A DNA stretch of 64,000 bases from Montifringilla adamsi (lineage: Eukaryota; Chordata; Aves; Passeriformes; Passeridae), in contig JAGGNK010006604.1 of assembly GCA_017590115.1 (NCBI GenBank), positions 310,001 to 374,000 on the forward strand, given 5' to 3'. Below the pieces are notes generated by a model. That model did not search any database. It had not been told where the DNA came from and saw only the letters and a list, made by a program, of their open reading frames with translations. The translations under genes were made by a program, and so were the position numbers. Shown in pieces: positions 44,490 to 56,097 of this stretch. Position 1 is the first letter of the stretch; each line of letters opens with the position of its first letter.

Positions 44490-45894
44490 CAAATTCAAGG
44501 TGCTCCTCCTCTATTCCCTACGTGTGTTTAAGGCCATCTTCTAATTATGCACACAAGGGAAAGGCAACAACTGAAAGCACAGGCTTGAAGAGAAACAGAC
44601 GCAGAAGGGACGGTCCTGAATCTATTAATTAAATATCAGTATGGTCTAAAATACAAATATTCTCTCTAGAAATGAACAGATACCAGGGCTTCTAGGCAGG
44701 AGAATGTATGCCACAGGAGTGACTATATGTTATAGGAATATAAGAGGTATTAAGTACCTTACTTGATTATAAAAATTAAAGGCTTCCAGTGAACACCCCA
44801 GGCCAGGGGCTGCACCATGGTGAGAAGCAAAGCATCGCCCTGTGTGACTGACTAATAGGAGCAGTTACTCCTTACTGTAGAGTTTCATCTGGAAATTTAT
44901 TCCTCAGTAAGTGGTAAGTAAAGATTTTGACTTCGGACTCATCAGTCTGTGATGATCAGCAGCCTTAATCATGAAGATAAATTTCTGAGCATGTCAAAAC
45001 ATTTATGGTAAAGAATTGAAGAATTAAAAAGCACGCAGTGATTCCTTAGGCGCTCGGGCTGAAGTCCGAGCCACTGTCCCAGCTGTAAGATCTAGTTTCA
45101 TTTCAGTTTCAATTATAAGATTTTATTCTTGCTATTAATTTACACTGTCATCTGAAATTTAAAGATTTGACGTAGTAAGATGCAATTATGGTGGGAACTA
45201 AAAGCTTCTCCAGGATTTTTTGTGTTCAGTAAAGGGCATGTTTTTAGAATTAAACAGTGGAAATATTAGCAAATATTATACAAATAGGTAGTAATGTGGC
45301 TTTGTATAAGAAAATTAATGGTCTTGGTTTAGATGAACTCCCACTTGCATTGCTGACTATTTTCTGTCATCTTCAAATCCCATTTTTGTTGCTGAAATGG
45401 ATTTACCCCTGCTGAGGTATCAGGGTTGTGCCCACCTTGCTGCTCTTCTCCCCTCCCTCATGCATGGTTTGTAGCTACAGCTTCAGCTCTGGGGACACCC
45501 CAGTCACTCACAGGAGTCTGAATTTTGTGCTCCCTTCCCTTAGAAGCCAAAAAACGAGAGCAGAACTCAGAGAGCAGAGCTGTTGCCAAGTGCAGGTGTG
45601 AAGGAGCAGTGACTCCAGACTCAGCTTTCTGCAGACCCTGGGAAGTGACACCGACATTTCCCTCTGTGCCCGAGCAGCACCAAAACACTCTCCAGCAGCA
45701 GGGGATCAGCCTCTGCACCTTGCCTCACAAAGGCACATCCCTGCCACAGAGAGGGACATGAGCACCTGGAGGAAGGTGGGTATGGGGGTGGGAGCACAAA
45801 AAGTGGGCACACCTGTGCTCCAGGCTGGGCTGGCACCTGCCCTCGGCCCCACCAGAGCCTGCTGGGAGCCCTGCGCCCCACTGCAGCAGGGAAC
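44490..45894. other. AT-rich single-copy segment
   Basis: Repeat-free AT-rich DNA (44560-45420), then intermediate sequence. A donor-like GTGGTAAGTA at 44911-44920 follows an acceptor-like CTTACTGTAG ending at 44880, giving a possible 33-bp exon that I regard as chance. Confidence 0.35.
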
Positions 45895-46015
45895 GGGACG
45901 GTGGGATGGGATAGTGGGATGGGATGGTGGGATAATGGGATAATGGGATGGAGATCCACTCTGGAATGTTGGTTGGGATGGAGATGGAGATCCACTCTGG
46001 AATGCTGGCTGCACC
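45895..46015. repeat. G-rich GGGAT repeats and a short duplication
   Basis: GGGATGGGATAGTGGGATGG and related words give at least eight G3 runs within 55 bp, a quadruplex-prone tract. It is followed by two copies of GGAGATCCACTCTGGAATG (about 45949 and 45986). Confidence 0.85.
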
Positions 46016-46159
46016 CACCATGCTCAGAGGCAGGACCCAGTCCCTGCAGCCCCATGGAGTGTGCTCACCTCGAGACAGAAATTACTGCTCATACTCCAGA
46101 AGGGAGCATGAATAGACAGGTCCGATTTCATTCATGGGTGGCAGCTCCCAGGGCAGCGC

Positions 46160-46194
46160 TGGAATGCTGGAATGCTGGAATGCTGGAATGCAGG
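46160..46194. repeat. 9-bp repeat TGGAATGCT, four copies
   Basis: TGGAATG starts at 46160, 46169, 46178 and 46187. The reverse complement contains CATTCC, the core bound by TEAD factors, so this is a compact cluster of TEAD-like cores. Confidence 0.85.
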
Positions 46195-47685
46195 GCCCAG
46201 CCATGGAGGGGGGTGTGGAGCAAGGGCAGGCAGGGGGATGGCCCAGCAGCAGACACTGCCTCCAGCGTGGATTATAACAAAGTCATCAGTTCTGCGTTTA
46301 AGGCCCTGAAGATGTGATCCTGACAACAGAACAAATAAAATGAGTGCCTGACACACAACTACTCCTGAAAATTGTATATTTACGTGGCAACCAGCTTATT
46401 ATATTTACATGAACATCTGCTGCAGGTTCACTAAAATCTTTAAAACAGATGGACATGAAGAAAGAGCTGGTAATTAACAAAGCTATATGTTGATTAAATC
46501 AGCATGTGGTTAATTTTAATGATTACTGATCTTTATTGGGGTCCATAAGACTCTCAGAACCAAATCCAGTCTAGCTGATGGGTGGATTAGGTGCAGGGCT
46601 GCAGGCTGGTGTTGCTGTGTGCTGCAGTGCTGGGCAGCACCGATGGCAGCTGTGACACGACATCCTCTGTGGGGTCTGGGCCTGACCCTGCTTCCAGCAA
46701 AACTGACTGGAGTCACGGGTTCATGGCCAGGGTGGGCTGCTGTGAGCACCCCTTGCGGCTTGGACATCAAACTTTACAGGATTAGCTCCTGTCCAAGCAG
46801 AGCACCCTGTAAATACCAGGCACAGGGATCCAAACGCTTCAGCACATCCATGGATCATCAGCAGAGCTCCCACCTCACTGGGGATGGGGCACTGCTGAGG
46901 GAGTGTCACTGGGGTGACCACGGAGGGACTGAAATCATGGCATTGCCATTGCTGGCAGCAGTCCTGGATGGATCCAGACAGGTACTGAATTAAAGAGCAT
47001 TATCCTTTCTGCAAGCATTTAAAAACAAACAACTCTTAATACTTCAAGCGTGTGCACCCCACCACTGCCTTTCACTGCAGCAACACCCAGTGATTTGTGT
47101 GTGAAGTTTGCTCCTGCAGAAGTCTGTGGGAACACAACAGGATTTCACAGAACATTAAATCCCACAGTTTTATCAAAGAGGAAACACACAAAACCAGCCT
47201 AATCTCTTAGCACGTAGACAACTCTGATTAAAAGGAAAAGGACTTGAAAAAAACCTCTAAAATGCTAAACTGAGCCATCACAGATAAGAAATTCTGCCAT
47301 ATGCTGTCACATCACTTTGCTGACATTCAGCAGTCACAGGGATCAACAAAACATTGTCAGGAATTATTTCAGTTAGCAGGACGATACTGCAGAGATTAGA
47401 TTAATTAAACCAGTAAATCCCGTGCACGGATCAAAAGCACCCAAGACAGAGAAGGAAAGTGAGTGCAAGCCAGGAAGTGCTGCCGGGAACATCTGCAAAG
47501 GTCCCAGCAGCCCAGAAGACTCAAGGGCTGAAACAAGGAAATAAATAAAGGGAAGAGGCAAAGTCCCAGGTAAACCCAACCTCGGGTCTGACTCAGGCAC
47601 CAAAGCCCCAGCCTGGAGCAGGGCTCCCACTGCTCACCGGGGCCCAGTCCATCCACTGCACAGCCAGCAGAACCAACCCCAGAAC
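46195..47685. other. single-copy DNA, no gene recognised
   Basis: AT-rich at 46300-46530 and 47000-47420, intermediate elsewhere. No repeat or exon was recognised. Confidence 0.4.
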
Positions 47686-48006
47686 CCACAGAAACCCACA
47701 GCACCCACAAAACCCACAGCCTGTCACAGCCTGTCACAGCACCCACAGCACCCACAAAAACCCACAAAAACCCACAAAAACACACAGCACCCACAGGACC
47801 CACAAAAACCCACAAAAATCCACAAAAACCCACAGCACCCTCAGCACCCACAAAAACCCACAGCACCCACAAAACCCACAGCCTGTCACAGCCTGTCACA
47901 GCACCCACAGAACCCACAAAAACCCACAAAAACCCACAGCACCCACAAAAACCCACAGCACCCAAAGCCTGTCACAGCACCCACAGCCCCTACAGCACCC
48001 ACAGGC
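47686..48006. repeat. A/C-rich minisatellite with CCCACA units
   Basis: Units ACCCACAAAA, ACCCACAGC and GCACCCACAG are mixed with GCCTGTCACA pairs. A block with two consecutive AGCCTGTCAC words recurs at an offset of 162 bp (47711 and 47873), a higher-order repeat. The minus strand gives long Val/Gly/Trp-rich frames that are by-products. Confidence 0.95.
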
Positions 48007-50164
48007 ACCCGTGCTGGGGGCAAGGGGTCAGCAGCATAGGGGTCCCCCATCCCACACCTTGCCCCCTTGGTGAGGAGTCACCCGAGCTCCCCATCCTTTA
48101 CCATATACTTTAAAATGTGTTTTAAAGCATCCTTTGTACGAATGCACTTCAAAGTTCAAGGGAGGATGAGCATTGCAGCTCACCTTGCACAGCAGCCTCC
48201 TGGCACTCAAAGGAAGTGACACCACGTTAATGACAATCACAAGTGACACCTCTTTGGGAAATTAGCAAACCAGCAAGGAAGATAGGTGATACCGGCATCA
48301 TCAGAGGAAATACTCTGTGGACACAGACACCCAAAAAACCTCCGGAATAAACCTGTAGAACTCATTGCCAGTGGATATTGCTGAGAGCAGATATTTATCA
48401 GGATTCAGAAAAACACGAATATGTAGATTGGTGCCAAAGTGAAACACTTATTTCAGCTGGGTTTTATGGAAGAGGGTACAAACCCCTCTGCAATATATCG
48501 CACGGAAACACACTAAGAGCTTTTCCTGTGGATAAAGGTCTCCATCACTATCCATTTCTGTGTATTCCTGTGTCTTCTGAAGCATCTGAGCCTGGCAAAT
48601 TATAGAAGAAAGAATAACAAAAGGGATGGATTGTCAGTCTGATTTCCTGTATCACTCTCTAAACTTCTGAGTAATAATATGGGACTTAATGGGGGGAAAA
48701 TGAAACCTATGAGGCAAGGGGGAAAAGCACATATTGGACAGGAAATGGAAACCTAGAAAAGCAGTAAAGCTGGAGACCTTGGGGCTGGCTTGGACAGTAA
48801 ATTAGACATGAAAATGCAATAGAATTTGGCAGCCCAAAAGGTCAATGCAATTTGGAACTGTATGTGCCAAGACTCCCATCACCGAGCGGGGATAGAGCCT
48901 ATTACCCCGTTTTAGATTTAAGCAGCTTGAATAAGTTTCAAATAAATATCCAAACATTTTGATGCCTAACCAAATCAAGCCTCAAAATCCTTTTGGATTT
49001 TCACTTTGATTTCTAACATCTTTATGTTTGGCCTCTTTTCTGAGAATTCAATCTGTTGTTAAAGCAAATCTTTCAAGATAAGCATCTGCAGTTGCCAAGA
49101 GACTGTTGTGTTAAGCCTGAGGATGATTTAGCATCTTGCGAACTGGGATTTTGGAATTAGAAAAAATTGCTTTGCTCTTAGCAGCAGATACATTTCAATG
49201 CCTAAGGAACAGCCATGGCTTCCCAGAAATTTTGATTCAGTTATTCCCCCCCAAACCACTGCTATTTTCCTTAAACAACACTTTTTTTTCTGAGGCCCAT
49301 TACCCGACTGCTGAAAAACACACACCAATAAATAGAGAAAAGTCTCTGAACAGACACAAAATAGTCCTTTGCTCTCCAAACACCCTGCAGCAACCTCCCC
49401 ATCCCCAGAGCTCCATTTACTGCCACTTATGGCTCCAGAAGAGGGTGACAGCTCTGCCAGAGAACACAGGTTCCTGCACAGCTCTTCCCTTCCTGGGAAA
49501 CTCAAGGATCTGACAGGCTGTGTGGGGACTAAGTTTCAGAGCCATCAGCTGACTCTAGAAATAAACCTTACTATATAAATGCTATATGTATTTAAATACT
49601 ACGGTGTGGTGAATAGCAAGAATTATTTTGTCTTTCAATATGTACTTGCTGTATGCCTTTTATAACCAAAATTGCATCTTTCAACTGCTCATTGTTCCTT
49701 GATGTAACTAAAGCTTCCCTGTCAAGGAAGTTAAAATCCCTTCAGCCTCAACATTCATTCACAATTTTCTTTGAAGAAGGTGGAAATTTATTCAGTTTGA
49801 CCTTATGATTGAACAGAGCAGGTTTATACAAGCTGTCTGCCAAGCTCGACGTGTTTACTTTGGGTGCTCTGAAGTTGCATTAGAAATATTTATTGTAAGT
49901 ACCAAAAGCTTGGGAAGCTCTGGAATGACTGTTGTTGAGATAAACCCAGGGCTAAAACCTGGGCATCTTTTTGAGAGTGGCCTCAATCCAGGAGGAAGGG
50001 ACTTCCCACCATTCCCCTGGAAGGCTGAAGGATCACATTTTTCTAGGCACTTCACTTCCCAGCTAAGCAGCTGACAGAGTCATTCAGAAGACGTGATCAT
50101 CTCTAAAAAGCCTATTTTCTAACACAAGGGGGACACGTTAAACGCACTGAAGACATCATTCAGA
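48007..50164. other. single-copy DNA, AT-rich
   Basis: No repeat was recognised. The 48600-49130 portion is AT-rich and repeat-free and a candidate conserved element. A pair of 125-codon frames overlaps on opposite strands at 49128-49513 and is not recognised. Confidence 0.35.
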
Positions 50165-50420
50165 ATACCCGATTTAGACGGGACACAAGTGGAATATGCG
50201 CTGGAAGCGAGGCCGGGCCCAGGCGGCGCGCGGTGCTGGGCCCTGCCCGTCAGCCCCGCTCCCACAGCGGCAGCAGGGCTGGCAGCACTGCCTGGCAGCA
50301 CGGACAGGCTCTCCTGGCACTTCCCAGCGGCAGGAACGGCCTGGGGCTCCCCCACGGCCCAGGCTGAGCGCGTGAGGATCAGACTCCAAAGGACGGCAGA
50401 GCCTCCTGGCTGATGCCACA
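50165..50420. promoter_or_regulatory. CpG-dense patch
   Basis: About 19 CpG dinucleotides lie within roughly 230 bp (for example GGCGGCGCGCGG near 50222), against few in the surrounding kilobases. It lies just downstream, in minus-strand sense, of the TATA/CCAAT block at 50.6-50.8 kb, so it may be part of a promoter. It is too short for a formal CpG island by most length criteria. Confidence 0.5.
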
Positions 50421-50449
50421 GCTGTGGCGCTTGCTTCCTTCCACCCCTG

Positions 50450-51024
50450 CTGAAACAAGGTCACAATCATTTCTCACTGACGTTAGGAACAACGCAGGCC
50501 CCAGGCAGGAATGAATAATAAAAATGGTATAAAGAACCAATTAAAAACACAAAGCAAAAGGGAGATGGGGCTGAGAGCTTGGCAGGGCTCCTGCCCACCA
50601 GAGGCTCAGCACACAAAATGGCATCTCCGCCTTTTATAGGCCCAAGGTTGCAACAGTGGTGTTAATATTCATGAGCAGTCCTCATATGGCCTCTGGTACC
50701 ACCCACAACCAGTGGCTTTGCCCATATATGTACATTGGCTCCTCCTATGGGCGTGGCTTCATCTGCATAAGCAGCCCTGGCTCCTCCCAAGGCCTGTCAG
50801 TCAGTCCCTCCGTGCCCCTCATTGGCAGAGCCCCTCTCTCACCCTGGTTACTGGTGAGGTGTCGCCCTGCCAGGCCTGCCAGCAGCAGATGTCCCCGCTC
50901 AGAAAAAGGCTCAAAACCAAACTGGGACAACAAAAGTACATGTCAAAAGAACAATAAACTGTAACACAACTTCTTCCCACCACACTTAATAACTCCTCCT
51001 CATTTGTATGAGCCAACCCTTACA
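50450..51024 (-). mobile_element. probable solo LTR of an endogenous retrovirus
   Basis: Minus-strand promoter signals are in the right order: GCCACGCCC (KLF/Sp-type, 50757-50749), CCAAT (50738-50734) and TATAAAA (50638-50632). Downstream lies a hairpin GGCAGG-GCT-CCTGCC (50581-50595). A minus-strand start TGTAAGG at 51024 and an end TTTCA at 50450 would give a 575-bp LTR with TG...CA ends. I could not find a convincing target-site duplication or a poly(A) signal, so the boundaries are tentative. The alternative is a genuine cellular promoter. Confidence 0.45.
50632..50757 (-). promoter_or_regulatory. TATA/CCAAT/GC-type core promoter, minus strand
   Basis: CCTATAAAAGGC reads on the minus strand with TATAAAA at 50638-50632. 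CCAAT lies about 96 bp upstream and a CACGCCC element about 115 bp upstream. The expected start site would be near 50600. Two GGAGGAGCCA words (one just upstream of the CCAAT side) form a small direct repeat in the upstream region. Confidence 0.5.
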
Positions 51025-54000
51025 CCCTATTCGTAGCACTGGTCAAACTCTAAATTTTCTTGTTCCTTTTGACCTAATCTGCAGGTTAACTGAGCTGCTT
51101 AACCCAGCCTGGCTGCAGAGGGGCACCAAGTGCTGGCTCAGCTGCAGCACCTTCCTCTGTTGCTGCTGGAAAATGAAGGGGTTTTAAGGCACCAATTTTT
51201 TCTCAGTTGCTTTCCATGCCAGAGTTCCTTTGCTAAGTATCAGCTATGCTTTGTGACAGCAGCGCCTGCTCTTGACTTCTATTCCCCAGCACTTCATCTT
51301 CCAACCATGCCAATCACATCCTCCTGATCACATTCGAGAGATTCCTGAGATACATGCACATATCATTTTCTCTCCTAGAGTTCTGATGGCTTTGCCAGTT
51401 AATTAAAATAGAACTTCAAAGGGTTTTTGTAATAGATTATAATATCTTTGGTTTCATGACATCTGTTAAAATTTACAACTAAGGATGTCATTTTTGGTGA
51501 AAAACATGTTCTTTTACACCCAGCCCATTTATTTGTGTATTTATTTGGTGACAGAGCATCTCGTTTATAAGAAACATGCAAAAGCAATCATTAATCATAC
51601 TTTTGTCACAAAGCAGTTTCCCCAGCAGTTCACTGAAAACCCACAGACAAGCTGCTCGGGTGTGGGTGTTCCGAGAGCAGGCAAGGAGCCTTGCCAAGAG
51701 AGCTGATGGAGACATCTCTCTGTTTCAATGTCTAGCAGGGAGGAAACAGAGGAAAACAAAGAACCTTCAGAGTAGACACTGGAGTTATCTGGGAAGGATG
51801 CAGCTCCGTGTATGGGAAAGAAAAGTAAATCACAGTGAGAGCAGGATTCTCAGCGTATCAGAACCACTCAGGGTGAATTCAGTGTTTTTCTATCACTACA
51901 CTGCTCACACAGGCTGTATTACAGCAGCACCTCCATGCATTCCTCCTCAAGACAGAAACAAGTGATGCAGCCACAGCCAGCCTTGTCTGAGTGACCCTGT
52001 GCTCGAGGCCATGCTTATTTTAGTACACAGGTATTGCCTGTCCCCTCCTGTCCCCCAGTGCCCCTGCCTGGACCCTGTGTGTGCCCAGGGTACAGCTGTG
52101 AATCTGCACAAGATTAATTTCAGCACATCGAAGTGCCAGAGCCCTCTCTGTGTGTCTCAGTGCCTTAAAGAGCAATGTCAGCTGCTCTGGCTGGTGCAGA
52201 GCTCTCCGTGCTGGCTCATCCCACGGCCCTGGCCCTGCAGGGAGGGACACACATGGCACTGGGGCTCGCTGTGCCAGCACCAACCTGCTGGGCACTGCTG
52301 CACCATCCCCTCTTCCACAGCAGTTTACTGCTGATCCAGGTCTGTGTTTTGGTGGCTCTGCACACCAATCCCATTCTCTGTGGGTGCTGTTCCTCTGTGC
52401 CCCCCTCTGGAGAGCACGTGTCTGCTTCTCACCCGGGCTGGGGACAAACACTCCCTGGTGTCACCGTGCAGGCAGCCACGGCCAACCCTGCAAGAGACAG
52501 GCATGAAGGTCATTATACATCCAAGTGATTAACAGACTAATGGCTTCCCTGAGCATCCCTCTACGCTTTAAGGAATGTACTCAGTGTTCAGCATGAACCA
52601 GAGGGTTTGCAGCTCAGCTGATGAAACTCATCTTCAAAAATCAAAGAAAGATGAAAAGCCCAGTGTCCTTTACCAGAAGGATGAGATGCAGCAAGTCATC
52701 TTCACAGGAACAGGAGAATGAGCCCACAACGTGCCATCCTGTATCTGCAGGTTGCTGTGTATGAAATGTTAGCCAACAGCTTTGTGTCTGCACTGTGCTG
52801 CAAATTAGAAATTGTCCCTGTCAGTCCTTGATTTAAAGGTAAAAAGAGTACAACTGTATCAAAACCCTGCATCATTTTGGTTTTTTTCTTAAATGCTGCC
52901 TCTGCATCTTAGAGACTACAGACTCCAGAACATAAAACCCATCTGCCTTCCAGAGCCACGCAGAGGGCCGGGTGTCCGAGCAGCAGAACACAGACTGGGG
53001 GGCAGCTTCACCAGATCCTGCTTCTAAAACGTGTGGCCAACAACAGCAACTGCTTCCAGCACCGTTGGGATGGTGAGTGAACACTCCAGAGTGGCGAGCA
53101 GCAATCCAAACCTCAGCAGTGGATGGTGAGCTCAGGTGACAGCCTTCTTCTCTAGGCAGGGACTTCTTGGTCAGTGCAGAGAAACAATCCTGAGCAGGTT
53201 GAAAAAAATATTATTCCTGGTGGGTTTTGTGGCAGACACTGCAGCAGGATTGCCAGAGGAGCTGGTGTCAAAGGAGAGCAGCAAAGTCAGCTGTGAGAGT
53301 CGTGGGCTGCAGTGAGCCATCACTGGGGCATGGCAGACCTTCACCAAGGCTGTCTGAGCCATGGTGGAAGAAGAGGAGCTCCAGCCTTCTTCCTGCCCCA
53401 GGGCTAACACTGCTTTCAGCCACAGAGCACAGGTCTCGCCGTGTGCAGCTGCAATTGTCACTATTTCCCACAAAAAGCTAAAAATATCAGCTGCGTTACA
53501 AGTGAACCTCCAAAAGGCAGTAAAGATTCAGGCTAGTGCTGTGAATATGTCCCAAACCTCTCATTTAAATGAGCTGGTTTCAACCTCTCACACTTTGGCT
53601 TCTGAACTTTCATGCTTTTTAGTTATGTATCCATGAGAAAACAGCAAGGCCATCCTAAAAAAAAAAGTATAAAACTGAAAATTGGTTGGATCTCTGCTGT
53701 CCTGAAGTACAAATATAGACAGTGCCAGATTGTCTCGGCTACCTACACCACCTCCATGCATCACAAAGCTCAGATGGCCTCAAACTAGCCAGATCTAGTT
53801 GAAAAACATTATAAAAGCATAATTCTACTTTAGCTATTTTTCACTAAAATGGCAGGGATATTCACAGCCTCAAACCCTTTGAGCTAATTGTAGATAAGGG
53901 ACTCTGTGAGTGAGGACACGGAATGATTTGATCAGGAACTTCCCCTGCCTATCTCTCCAAGCTCCTCCACACAATGCTGCAAACACCAGATATGCCCAGG

Positions 54001-54432
54001 AGCACAGAGCTGTAGCACTGCTCTGAATCTCTCTGCTACTCTGCTGTGAAGTGAATTGCAACATCTTTGGAAGTAAAACCCTCTTGCAGGGATAAATCAA
54101 GCTCCTAAAGAAGCAGGATGGGGGTACTGAGTTAGTTCACTGGGGCATATCTTTATGTGACTTCAGCATGGGTACAAAATCAATGCCTCACCGTCTGGAA
54201 GCATGCTGAGAGCAAGCGCTGCTGAGTGTGGCAGAGGATCCCTGTCCCACCACAGCATTAGCACAATCATTGAGTCACAGTGACCTCAGACACACCAGTG
54301 GTGTCACGGGGGTGTGTGAGAGTCCCAGCTCTCCATCAGCCATTAGTACAAGCACGGCCAAACAGCCCAGCTCTTGTGCAATCCTCACAAAACTCACTCT
54401 TGTTGGAGCTGCCGAGTGGCATTTGTGGGTAT
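51025..54432. other. single-copy DNA, no gene recognised
   Basis: AT-rich at 51350-51620, intermediate or GC-rich at 52000-52500 with chance frames, then mixed. No CR1 or tandem repeat was found in these 3.4 kb. Confidence 0.4.
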
Positions 54433-54520
54433 GGTTTAGGGGTGACTGTGGAGGTGGTGGGTTACAGCTGGATTGGATGACCTCGCAGGTCTTTTCCAGC
54501 ATTGAGGATTCTGTGATTTC
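54433..54520 (+). mobile_element. CR1 LINE 3' tail fragment
   Basis: TGGTTTAGGGGTGACTGTGG, TTGGATGACCTCGCAGGTCT and TTTCCAGCATTGAGGATTCT match the end of the CR1 type that has TGGTTTAGTGG and GATGATCT words, with several substitutions. Confidence 0.75.
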
Positions 54521-55369
54521 ACATGACCCACCGTGTACAAAGGCCAGAGAAAAACCATGGTCATGACCAATGACCGCCACCAGTGGCCTGCTTCAGTCTC
54601 ATGTACATTGCATTCTTCATACAATACACAACTTCAGACTTCCTGTGACCTCCACTCGTTACCAGAGTGAGGACCTAAGTGGTGCTCCAACTTTTGAGAA
54701 GGTGTTTGTTACTTCCCCTCTCATCTGTGCTGCACAGAGACAGAGCCCTTCCCCACAGGACCTGCTCACAGCTTTCCCAAAGCACCTCTGCAGCAAGCAA
54801 ACCAACTCTTAGAACAAAGACAGTCTCCTGGATGGGGCAGAGACCTTTCTTAGGCAGTGCTCGAGAGTGCTGAAATCACAACAGCCTCTGCTGCTCACCC
54901 AGTTGTAGCTTATTTTACAATTTGATCGTAAACATCCAACCTGAAGAAAAATTGCCGCAAATTAAGGGCTTTCATTCAATCATCTTGTAGAATTTGCCTT
55001 TATCACACCTACCCAGGGCGGTTCATGTGTTGGTAAATGCAGAAATGGGTCATTGAGGTGAGCAGCCTTGGTGCAAATTCAGTCATTAAACACAGGCAGC
55101 AGATCCAGTGACCCACAAATGCCACAGCACGGGGTTTGGGGGACACTCTTACCTTGCCCTTCCTCGAGCACAGTGTCTGTGCAGGCTGGCAGCCACTGGT
55201 GCCACGATGTTCTGCAGGATCAGATCAGCGCTTCGGCTGTCTAGGGCAAAATATATCCGAATCAAAGGGCATCTGAAGCAACAATGTCAAATATGACAAG
55301 GCAGGCAGGAGCCAGAGCTAACAGCTGAGGACTTCCTGACTTTTTAAGCTGTTCAATTGAACATTTAAA
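54521..55369. other. single-copy DNA with one exon-like interval
   Basis: No repeat was recognised. On the minus strand an interval at 55211-55153 (59 bp) is bounded by CCTGCAG upstream and CAAG/GTAAGAG downstream, a strong donor. No protein match is evident. Confidence 0.35.
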
Positions 55370-55720
55370 AGGTTTAGTCTCCTCTCAGGTCTCGAAAGCA
55401 CCCCGGGGCAGGCTTAAGTAACTGCGCCATTAGGCAGCGAGCTGCAAATTGCCTATTAAGTCTGACTGAAACTGTAAAATTGCTTTTCACAATGCAAATT
55501 AATGTAAATAAGAACAATTGGTTACACATATCACAGACTATCAGATTGACGACAGATGATGCTACTGGTTTTCCCCCCCGAATTAGCATTGCTTTAAAGT
55601 TAAATTTAGTGCGTGTTCAAGAGGTCTGGATGTTCCTATGACAAATTCCACCAGTGCATTACAAATGCACATCGGGATGCATAGCCTCCATTACATGAAA
55701 TATAAACCTCCTCTTAGGCC
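55370..55720. other. candidate conserved non-coding element
   Basis: Repeat-free, AT-rich sequence dense in homeodomain-type TAAT/ATTA words. A perfect octamer ATGCAAAT at 55492-55499 overlaps a SOX-type ACAATG. This is the texture of vertebrate developmental enhancers, but it is inferred from motifs only. Confidence 0.35.
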
Positions 55721-56030
55721 AGGCAGTGATACTTGCTTTCAAGCCTAACAGAAACGCCACAAAGCAAAGCCATTTGCTCAGCAGCACAGTCAGTCACATC
55801 TTAACCTCACTCTGAAGAGCGAGACCATGAATTTGTTATGAAGCCTTTAGGATGGAGGGAGCAAATCTGTGCATTTCAGAGCCATCCATAGATGATCAAA
55901 GCCCCATCTGGAGCCCCTGGACCCCAGTCAGTCGCTGGTGGGAGCAGCTGTGTGCCACAGCTCTCACCGGCATCGCCGTGAGCACCGCCTGGGCATCGCA
56001 TTTTCAGATTTATTTCCCAAAGATGCAACA

Positions 56031-56097
56031 GAATGTATATCAGAAAAGTAAATCAGAATGTAAATCAGAAAGGTAAATCAGAATGTAAATCAGAATC
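56031..56097. repeat. short AT-rich repeat, AATGTAAATCAGAA type
   Basis: The words AATCAGAATGTAAATCAG and AAAGGTAAATCAGAATG alternate for about 67 bp, with roughly five AATCAGA occurrences. Confidence 0.8.

Noticed and set aside
44881..44913. 33-bp exon on the plus strand
   Set aside because: Good donor GTAAGTA, but too short and isolated.
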